From assembly GCA_964351885.1 (NCBI GenBank), contig CAYGPP010000102.1, forward strand, positions 1 through 14,448: DNA of 14,448 nucleotides, read 5' to 3'. Source of the DNA: Marinoscillum sp964351885. GTDB lineage: Bacteria > Bacteroidota > Bacteroidia > Cytophagales > Cyclobacteriaceae. The notes under the pieces were generated by a model. It searched no databases and was not told the DNA's origin. It was given only the letters and a program-made list of their open reading frames with translations. Below are positions 7,071 to 13,260 of this stretch, in pieces (the first letter of the stretch is position 1; every line of letters starts with the position of its first letter). The translations under genes and the position numbers were made by a program.

Positions 7071-7979
7071 TTAGTCTTCTGTCTGAACTTCCCAAACCGA
7101 AAGGGTACGATCATCGCTACAAGATACTAACCAATTGCGATAATTCATCCACAGGAGCTTATTGACGGAAGTCCCATGACCTGCATGGCGGGCTTTGTCT
7201 ATCACTTTAAGTAATTTGAACTCATTGCTATCCCAAACTTTGATGGACTTGTCCATGCTACAGGTAGCAAACAAATCTCCAGATGGTGAAAATTCAATAT
7301 GATTCAACGCGTACATATGTGCTGACACTTTTTCTATTGGGGCATACTCGTGATCTGCATCCCAAGTTTTGAATTTAGCATCGCGACTTCCACTAATTAA
7401 TAATGGTAATTCTGGGTGATATTTTAGCGTAAAGACGGAAATATCATGAGCCTCAATACTTTGCTTTTGATTCATTTCGAAATCAAAAATCTTGATCGAA
7501 TTATCACTAGACCCAACGGCAATTTCTCCTCTTTTCTTAGAAAATGCTATAGCCCGAACACTCTTCAAACCAACTTTTACTCGATCAAAAATCTGAAGAT
7601 CCCAGTCCAGCGTGATCAACTCTCCTTCCTCTGTGCCAACATAAATTGTACTATCGGTGGTCTGAATATCAAAGATGCGCCCTTTGGTTAAGGCGACAGA
7701 TTTCAATTCTTTTTTTGCCTCCACGTCTACTAAATGAATACCGCTAAAATTTTGACCTACAACGAGTAAATCTCTCGAGTGATGATAAGCGAGGGCATAA
7801 ATACTGGTAGGAACTTTAAGGATCATTTGTCCCGTCTCAGGTGCAGCTAAATCCCACATGACCACCATACCATCAGCCCCTGCAGAAAAAAAACGCTGAT
7901 TATCATATGAGCATAAAGCATAGAGTGAATCCTTATGGCCCGTGAGGTGATGATGTTTTTGTACGCTAATTCGGTTCAT
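7071..7979 (-). CDS. Seven-bladed WD40-repeat protein, cytoplasmic
   Basis: The 302 residues are almost entirely WD40 repeats. Seven units can be counted: GHKDSLYALCSYDNQRFFSA...MWDL; SIYALAYHHSRDLLVVGQ; RIFDIQTTDSTIYVGT; VRAIAFSKKRGEIAVGSSDN...IFDF; AHDISVFTLKYHPELPLLIS...TWDAD; ALNHIEFSPSGDLFATCSMD...VWDSN; GTSVNKLLWMNYRNWLVSCS...VWEV. This makes one closed beta propeller, usually a protein-protein interaction platform. There is no signal peptide and no extra enzymatic domain. ATG 7979 is the first gene of a unit with the DivIVA-domain gene and folB. The partner is unknown; the downstream coiled-coil protein is the obvious candidate by position (inference). Confidence 0.93.
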   Translation of the reverse strand: MNRISVQKHHHLTGHKDSLYALCSYDNQRFFSAGADGMVVMWDLAAPETGQMILKVPTSIYALAYHHSRDLLVVGQNFSGIHLVDVEAKKELKSVALTKGRIFDIQTTDSTIYVGTEEGELITLDWDLQIFDRVKVGLKSVRAIAFSKKRGEIAVGSSDNSIKIFDFEMNQKQSIEAHDISVFTLKYHPELPLLISGSRDAKFKTWDADHEYAPIEKVSAHMYALNHIEFSPSGDLFATCSMDKSIKVWDSNEFKLLKVIDKARHAGHGTSVNKLLWMNYRNWLVSCSDDRTLSVWEVQTED

Positions 7980-8026
7980 TGTGGAAATTTTGAAGTAAAA
8001 TTAACCATCAGAGATTAGAACCAGCT

Positions 8027-8632
8027 ATGCCCTTATTATTATCCAAGCCTATTTCTCCATATTCGGCATATGCTGTGTGGAACATACAAGAGACAAATGA
8101 TGCTTTGCTACGCCTCGTTGGAGAGAAAACACCCGAGGGATTACATCCCACACGGTTGGCGGAATGGATAGTCGGTAGGATTTTAGTTCAGAATCTCGCG
8201 GCACAATTCGGAATCAAATACCGAGGTGTGGAGCCGAATGAAGCAGGTAAACCTTTCCTTAAGGGTTCCATCGCACAGATTTCGATATCACATTCATTTC
8301 CTATGGCAGCTGCTATAATTAACCTTCACAATCCATGTGGTATTGATCTGGAGCGAGCCAGAGAAAAGCTCATTGCTACCCAGCACAAATTCCTACACAA
8401 AAGTGAATTAGCGTTTGAAAATGATATTGAAAAATTGTGCGCCATTTGGTGCGGCAAAGAAGTTCTTTACAAAATCCACGGCAGACGTCAGCTAAGTCTT
8501 AAGGATGAATTGATCATTGAGTTTGAAGAAAATGGAAGGATGAATGGAATCATCACCAAAGATCAGTTTGAGGGGCATTACAAAATTCGGTTTGAAAAAC
8601 TCAAAGACTATTATTTGGCCTACAGTATTTAG
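8027..8632 (+). CDS. 4'-phosphopantetheinyl transferase superfamily (Sfp/AcpT type)
   Basis: These enzymes move 4'-phosphopantetheine from CoA to a serine on acyl, peptidyl or aryl carrier proteins. The 201 residues show the two-half fold: an SISHS segment (86-90) before the Mg-binding GIDLER (105-110, with D107 and E109), and the WCGKEVLYKIHGR motif (141-153, with K144 and E145). All catalytic positions appear intact. It is on its own on the plus strand, 47 bases from the divergent WD40 gene and convergent with the SirB1-like gene. No polyketide, non-ribosomal peptide or carrier-protein gene is nearby, so the target cannot be named. A small number of bases separate it from a hairpin at 8682. 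ATG 8027 is the first in frame. Confidence 0.92.
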   Translation: MPLLLSKPISPYSAYAVWNIQETNDALLRLVGEKTPEGLHPTRLAEWIVGRILVQNLAAQFGIKYRGVEPNEAGKPFLKGSIAQISISHSFPMAAAIINLHNPCGIDLERAREKLIATQHKFLHKSELAFENDIEKLCAIWCGKEVLYKIHGRRQLSLKDELIIEFEENGRMNGIITKDQFEGHYKIRFEKLKDYYLAYSI

Positions 8633-8681
8633 TTTTCTTGATTAAATCATTGATTTGGTAATGAGGCCCAAAAAACTAATA

Positions 8682-8708
8682 CATTTCAATACATATATGT
8701 GTGAAATG
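8682..8708 (-). terminator. Inverted repeat between convergent genes, candidate terminator
   Basis: CATTTCA (8682-8688) pairs perfectly with TGAAATG (8702-8708), and the centre ACATATATGT is itself palindromic, so a stem of about 11 base pairs with a small bulge can form. It lies in the 114-base gap between the phosphopantetheinyl transferase and the SirB1-like gene. On the minus strand a run of six T follows seven bases later (8675-8670), which fits termination of the 8747-11391 unit. The stem is AT-rich, so strength is uncertain; it could also be a palindromic protein-binding site. Confidence 0.4.
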
Positions 8709-8746
8709 ATTAATTATCGACTCGAAATCTATACTTTAAATTGTAT

Positions 8747-9601
8747 CTAATCAAACGAAAGGAATGTTTCATCTAGTCTTTTCAAAACGATCTTGATCTC
8801 ATCACTTCTTTGGTAATCACCGAGCTTCTCGAAGGAGACAATCAAATTGCGGAATGACCTGATAATAATATCCAAATTACTACACGGTTCATAAAAGACA
8901 TCCTGAGGCTGAATATCTAATTGCTCCAAATAATTATCGATATCCTCTCTAGAGAAAATAAGGCCCTTGTTAAATACATTGATGTAAAACTCGGTACCAG
9001 CACTCTTATAGGTCAAGATGAATAGATTAGGAAGGTTGACGCCATATATCGGCAACTCCAGCTTCCTAGCAATAAGCATATAAACAGAGCACAAGGAAAT
9101 TGGATTCCCTTTTTTTGATTCCAGAACGGCATTGATCATGCTATTGGCTGGGCTGTGAAAGTTCTTTGTGTTTGCCCGAAATTTGAATCTGTCAAAAAGA
9201 ATCCTATTAATCAGTCTAACCTGATCAAATGGAACCAGCTCATCCTTAAACTCTCGCCATACATCAATATAAATTTGATGAAAGTCTTGCCGAAGTTCCT
9301 CTATATCTATATCCGGATATTGATAGGTAGCCAATACCCAAAGTCCTTCTAGTAGGTCGTCTTCTCTGTTGGATTTCCAATCCATCAGTCGTTCTTGTAA
9401 GAGTTCAAATTGTAGAGTATGAATTAAATCCTCGATACGTGATTGAGTCAAGGGGCTAAAAGAAGTTTCCCATTCTTTTTCCAACAAGGGGATCACACCA
9501 GTACCAATCTCCATGAGTTTCTGTTCTACGTGAGTCACAATCTCATCATCTTCATCTTCCAGAAGGGTTATTAACGCCTTAAGCTCACTGTCTTTAATCA
9601 A
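8747..9601 (-). CDS. SirB1 family / transglutaminase-like protein
   Basis: The 284-residue protein has an N-terminal helical part that looks like HEAT-type repeats (LITLLEDEDDEIVTHV... IPLLEKEWE, 8-46). A transglutaminase-like core follows at about 145-200, with the family motif KKGNPISLCSVYMLIARKLELPIYGVNLPNLFIL. A helical tail (about 235-284) resembles the TPR-like end of SirB1 proteins. In SirB1-type proteins the segment after GV-LP is often PGHFLVR with a histidine; here it is PNLF, so the His is absent and enzymatic activity is doubtful. The start is TTG 9601: an in-frame TAA lies two codons upstream and the next ATG is at residue 30. It follows the small ORF at 9610 by 8 bases. Confidence 0.87.
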   Translation of the reverse strand: MIKDSELKALITLLEDEDDEIVTHVEQKLMEIGTGVIPLLEKEWETSFSPLTQSRIEDLIHTLQFELLQERLMDWKSNREDDLLEGLWVLATYQYPDIDIEELRQDFHQIYIDVWREFKDELVPFDQVRLINRILFDRFKFRANTKNFHSPANSMINAVLESKKGNPISLCSVYMLIARKLELPIYGVNLPNLFILTYKSAGTEFYINVFNKGLIFSREDIDNYLEQLDIQPQDVFYEPCSNLDIIIRSFRNLIVSFEKLGDYQRSDEIKIVLKRLDETFLSFD

Positions 9602-9609
9602 TGCTTATT

Positions 9610-9729
9610 CTATTTTTTAGATGCAACGAAAATAAAGAATTTCTCATAACCAACTGTAGACAAAACCAACTCATCGCTAAATTCCTTTTGTTCTATTTTG
9701 AGTTTGAAAATCGAATTTCTCTTCACCAT
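9610..9729 (-). CDS. Small ORF, 39 residues, unknown function
   Basis: I found this by reading the 149-base gap between the carboxylase and the SirB1-like gene. It encodes 39 residues (MVKRNSIFKL ... FFIFVASKK), basic and with hydrophobic clusters but no clear membrane helix or motif. ATG 9729 is preceded by GGGGAG eight bases away (9738-9743), an unusually good Shine-Dalgarno for this window. It stops with TAG at 9610, 8 bases before the TTG of the next gene and begins 21 bases after the carboxylase stop, as expected of a real operon member. It is in a different frame from its neighbours, so it is not a broken piece of them. No family is recognised; it could be a leader peptide setting expression of the next gene. 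Confidence 0.5.
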   Translation of the reverse strand: MVKRNSIFKLKIEQKEFSDELVLSTVGYEKFFIFVASKK

Positions 9730-9750
9730 AATTCTTTCTCCCCTTAAAGA

Positions 9751-11391
9751 TCAAGTTTGTATAACCCCTACATTCATTTGCTTGCTAATTTTTGCGTGAT
9801 TGGCTGCTTCGATTCCCGTTGAAATCACTTTCCTTGTATCTAGTGGGTTAATAATGCCATCCACCCAAAGCTGTGAAGCTGCATAATAAGGACTCAGTTT
9901 GGCATCATATGAAGCTTGAATTTCTTCTAACATTTTTGACTTAGCTTCATCTGTGATCTCCTGCCCTTTTGCCTTCAAAGAGGATACTTTGATCTGAAGT
10001 AGCGTATTAGCGGCGGACTTCCCACTCATCACAGCAATTTGTGCATTTGGCCATGCATAGATTAATCTTGGGTCGAAAGCCTTTCCACACATTGCATAAT
10101 TACCCGCTCCATATGACGCACCCATTACAATGCTGAATTTTGGAACTACAGAATTGGAAACGGCATTGACCATCTTAGCTCCATCCTTAATAATCCCTCC
10201 GTGCTCTGATCGGCTACCTACCATGAAACCATTTACATCATGCAAAAAAACCAATGGAATCTTGCGTTGATTACTATTCATAATAAATCGAGCGGCCTTG
10301 TCAGCAGAGTCACTGTAGATCACCCCACCCATTTGCATTTCTGTTCCACCTCCACTTTTCTTACGCTTCACTACTTGGCGCTGATTGGCTACTATCCCAA
10401 CACTCCAACCATCAATTCTTGCATATCCGCAAACAATAGTCTTTCCATAATCCTCTTTGTACTGCTCAAACAAAGAATCATCAACCAAGTGCTCGATGAT
10501 ACTGACCATGTCATATTGCTGATTTCGATCATTGGGAAATAATCCGAAAAGTTCTTTCGCCTCATGTTTGGGAGGTTTAGGTTCTATTCTGTTGAACCCT
10601 GCATACTCTTGATCTCCCATTCGCGAGAATGTGCGCTTTATTGCGTCTAAACAGGTTTGGTCATTCTCGTATTTGTTGTCTGTTACTCCAGATACTTCGC
10701 AATGCGTAGTTGCCCCGCCAAGCTCCTCATTATCGATGACTTCACCGATTGCCGATTTGACTAAGTAACTACCGGCAAGGAATATGGATCCTGTTTGATC
10801 TACTATTAATGCCTCATCAGACATAATTGGTAAATAAGCTCCTCCAGCTACACAACTTCCCATAATTGCAGCTATTTGCACAATCCCTTCTGAAGACATG
10901 ATGGCATTATTTCGAAACTGTCTCCCGAAATGTTCTTTGTCCGGAAATATTTCGTCCTGCATCGGCAGAAATACCCCAGCACTATCCACTAGATAAACTA
11001 TCGGCAACTTGTTTTCAATGGCTATTTCTTGAGCTCTAAGGTTTTTTTTGGCAGTCATAGGGAACCAAGCACCTGCCTTCACAGTCGCATCATTCGCAAC
11101 AATCACACATTGTCTTGACGAGATTTTCCCAATTCCAACAATAACTCCTGCAGATGGGCATCCGCCCCACTCTTCATACATGCCGTCAGCAGCAAATGCA
11201 CCTACCTCTAAAAATGTGGAAGGATCGTCAATTAGATAATCGACTCGCTCTCGCGCAGTTAACTTTCCTTTTTGATGCTGCTTTTCAGCCTTGCTTTCGC
11301 CTCCTCCGACGGATACTATAGAAAATCTCCTATTGAGTTCGGAAACAAGCTGTTTGTTAAGGTCTTCGTTTTGACTGAATTTGATATCCAT
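9751..11391 (-). CDS. Acyl-CoA carboxylase, carboxyltransferase (beta) subunit, methylcrotonyl-CoA type
   Basis: The beta subunit transfers CO2 from carboxybiotin to an acyl-CoA. The 546 residues show an early GKLTARERVDYLIDDPSTF (42-60), the N-terminal crotonase-like half with VDSAGVFLPMQDEIFPDKEHFGR (135-157) and GSCVAGGAYLPIMSDE (178-193), and the C-terminal half with GASYGAGNYAMCGKAFDP and WPNAQIAVMSGKSAANTLL. GAGNYAMCG and the FLPxQ/FPDxxHFGR pattern fit methylcrotonyl- or geranyl-CoA carboxylase better than propionyl-CoA carboxylase, so leucine breakdown is the likely pathway, though substrate is not certain. The biotin-carrying alpha subunit is not in the window. ATG 11391 begins the unit that continues with the small ORF and the SirB1-like gene; 55 bases separate it from the MCE gene upstream. 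Confidence 0.93.
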   Translation of the reverse strand: MDIKFSQNEDLNKQLVSELNRRFSIVSVGGGESKAEKQHQKGKLTARERVDYLIDDPSTFLEVGAFAADGMYEEWGGCPSAGVIVGIGKISSRQCVIVANDATVKAGAWFPMTAKKNLRAQEIAIENKLPIVYLVDSAGVFLPMQDEIFPDKEHFGRQFRNNAIMSSEGIVQIAAIMGSCVAGGAYLPIMSDEALIVDQTGSIFLAGSYLVKSAIGEVIDNEELGGATTHCEVSGVTDNKYENDQTCLDAIKRTFSRMGDQEYAGFNRIEPKPPKHEAKELFGLFPNDRNQQYDMVSIIEHLVDDSLFEQYKEDYGKTIVCGYARIDGWSVGIVANQRQVVKRKKSGGGTEMQMGGVIYSDSADKAARFIMNSNQRKIPLVFLHDVNGFMVGSRSEHGGIIKDGAKMVNAVSNSVVPKFSIVMGASYGAGNYAMCGKAFDPRLIYAWPNAQIAVMSGKSAANTLLQIKVSSLKAKGQEITDEAKSKMLEEIQASYDAKLSPYYAASQLWVDGIINPLDTRKVISTGIEAANHAKISKQMNVGVIQT

Positions 11392-11446
11392 GATTGACGA
11401 TCTGGGGTGAAATTCAATTTAACCTTAATTGGAAGAAATAACAGAT

Positions 11447-12385
11447 CTATTCCTTCCCAAGATCTTTCATCACTTTTTTATGACTTTTCCCGAGCGGTGC
11501 AAAAAAGTGCTTAGGGTATTGATCCATATGCAAAACCAACTTATCAATATCCAATAACGTCTGGTTCAAGTTATTGTATAACGAATCATTAGAGGCTAGT
11601 TTGCCTAAGGTGCCTTCTTCACTAGCCAACCCCGAAATCGTTGCATCTAGGTTTTCCATCACTGCGCGAATAGAAGCAAGCGTTTCGTTGATTTCTAAAT
11701 TCTGAAGTGAGTCCAAAACGCCAGCTGTTTTGTTCATAATTGGGTCAATTTGGTCTAATTTCCGATTGAGACTCAGAACTAATTCACCAGTGTTTTTCAT
11801 AATCATAGCCAGTTCTGCTTGATTTTGTGCTATAATTTCATTCACACTCACGGTTGTTTTTTGTACTTCACGAATGGTAGCATTGATCGCTTCACCACTG
11901 CCTTTTAGTCCTATCAATATTTCATTAATTCTGGTGATAGTGGTATTAAGTCCAGAAGAAATTGGTTCTGCGCTAGCTAACAATTCTTCTAATCCCAAAT
12001 CAACGAGAGATATCAAAGTATCCCCTGGCTCGAGAGGCCTTTTTAGGGAGTTCACGGTTAGAATTATCCCTTTGCTTCCTAAGAAATCCGTATTTGCCAA
12101 TGAGGCAACAGTAGAATCTCCCAGGGTGATATTTTCATCAATGTCTAACTCAACCAAAATTTGGTTGCTCACGCTCTGCATTAATCTAATTCTACTAACC
12201 CGACCAACTGTTAATCCATTAATAATCACAGGATTAGATTTATTCAACCCGTCCACATTATCGTAGATCGCATAGTACTTATTGGTTGGAGAAAAGAAAT
12301 CGTTCCCCTTCAAGAAATTGAATCCATAATACAATAACCCTCCTGCAACGAGAGCAATCAAACCAACTCTAAATTCTTTTGACAT
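11447..12385 (-). CDS. MCE-domain (MlaD-type) lipid transport protein
   Basis: MlaD/MCE proteins form inner-membrane-anchored rings that move phospholipid or other hydrophobic molecules across the periplasm together with an ABC transporter. The 312 residues begin with a short cytosolic tip and one membrane helix (about 7-24, VGLIALVAGGLLYYGFNF), then KGNDFF and the MCE domain (37-115; YDNVDGLNKSNPVIINGLTVG is typical). From about 130 on there is a long helical, coiled-coil-like periplasmic region rich in Asn, Thr and Ile. ATG 12385 is 15 bases after the amidase stop, so the two are probably co-transcribed. No MlaE permease or MlaF ATPase is seen here. It adjoins the divergent lptD, in keeping with outer-membrane lipid work. 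Confidence 0.92.
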   Translation of the reverse strand: MSKEFRVGLIALVAGGLLYYGFNFLKGNDFFSPTNKYYAIYDNVDGLNKSNPVIINGLTVGRVSRIRLMQSVSNQILVELDIDENITLGDSTVASLANTDFLGSKGIILTVNSLKRPLEPGDTLISLVDLGLEELLASAEPISSGLNTTITRINEILIGLKGSGEAINATIREVQKTTVSVNEIIAQNQAELAMIMKNTGELVLSLNRKLDQIDPIMNKTAGVLDSLQNLEINETLASIRAVMENLDATISGLASEEGTLGKLASNDSLYNNLNQTLLDIDKLVLHMDQYPKHFFAPLGKSHKKVMKDLGKE

Positions 12386-12400
12386 CCTAAGTCTGTATTT

Positions 12401-13180
12401 TTAATTCATTGATTCGAGTTCCTGCTTGTAATCACGAAATGCTCTATAAATGCCTGACGCAATATAAACCTGATTGAGAGGATCATTCAAATCCCGCTCC
12501 TCTTTAGGGTTGCTAAGGTAACCTACTTCCACCAATACACTCGGCATTGCTGTACTCCACATAAGATATAAGTCCGACTGCTTTACACCTCGAGACCTCC
12601 TACCAACTCGTCCTTTCATCTGTTCCTCCACCTTATTCGCTAGAAGCAAGCTTCTCTCTTGAAAGGCCGTCTGAGTCAAGGAAAACAAGATAAAAGACTC
12701 TGGAGAGTCTGGGTCAAAGTCGTAATTTTTCTCATAATCATCTTCCAACAATATGACTGAGTTCTCTCGTTTACCTACTTCAAAATTCTTCCCTGCATTT
12801 TGCACGGCCATCACATAAGTTTCAGTGCCATAAACACTTGGATTAGCTACCCAATTGGCATGGATAGATATAAAGAGATCTGCATTACGCTTATTAGCGA
12901 TATAGGCTCGATCTTTTAAATGCGGAAAACTGTCCGTTTTGCGTGTAAGAACTATTTCTACATCAGGCAAATTTTCTTTGATAATTCTCTCTAATTCCAA
13001 TGAAACCTTAAGAGCAATGTCTTTCTCCTTAGTGTAAGATCCACTCGTGCCTGGATCTTTACCACCATGACCTGGATCAATGACAATTTTGCGTACTTTG
13101 TAATCAGTAACCCCCACGTAATTGAAAGCTCCAAATAGGAGTAGGATCGAAATGCTAAATGGTATTGCAATATTTCTCAC
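12401..13180 (-). CDS. N-acetylmuramoyl-L-alanine amidase (Amidase_3)
   Basis: This enzyme cuts the bond between MurNAc and L-alanine of peptidoglycan in the periplasm, usually at division or during remodelling. The 259 residues start with a signal/anchor segment (about 4-24) and then the Amidase_3 domain. Zinc ligands are visible as H38 (DPGHGG), E52 (KEKDIAL) and H107 (FISIHANW), and the catalytic Glu as E218 (VLVEVGYLSNPKEE). A long insert (about 130-190) with acidic residues lies between the halves, as in many Gram-negative AmiC types, where it regulates access. The start is GTG 13180: no in-frame ATG lies upstream before a stop, and the GTG puts the signal segment at the N-terminus. It is first of a two-gene unit with the MCE gene. 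Confidence 0.95.
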   Translation of the reverse strand: MRNIAIPFSISILLLFGAFNYVGVTDYKVRKIVIDPGHGGKDPGTSGSYTKEKDIALKVSLELERIIKENLPDVEIVLTRKTDSFPHLKDRAYIANKRNADLFISIHANWVANPSVYGTETYVMAVQNAGKNFEVGKRENSVILLEDDYEKNYDFDPDSPESFILFSLTQTAFQERSLLLANKVEEQMKGRVGRRSRGVKQSDLYLMWSTAMPSVLVEVGYLSNPKEERDLNDPLNQVYIASGIYRAFRDYKQELESMN

Positions 13181-13260
13181 AGCTACTCGGTTATATAGTA
13201 AAATGCCATAATTTTACGCAAAATTGTAAATTTTTCATCAGTTAATAAAATATTGAAGGC
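13181..13260. promoter_or_regulatory. Divergent control region between the amidase/MCE unit and lptD
   Basis: These 80 bases are very AT-rich and must hold both promoters. On the minus strand CAATTTTG (13226-13219) is one base off TAnnTTTG, and on the plus strand TAAATTTT (13227-13234) is also one base off, with the lptD start 27 bases further on. The two imperfect boxes sit almost back to back. Neither has a clear -33 partner, so only the region is called with confidence, not exact sites. Confidence 0.35.

Noticed and set aside
7996..8003. Minus-strand TAATTTTA as a -7 box for the WD40 unit
   Set aside because: It lacks the final G and no -33 partner is visible; position alone is not enough.
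10240..10542. 100-codon plus-strand ORF
   Set aside because: It is antisense to the conserved carboxyltransferase C-terminal half.
11874..12266. 130-codon plus-strand ORF
   Set aside because: It is antisense to the MCE domain and the coiled-coil region of the MCE gene; the sense strand has the conserved protein.
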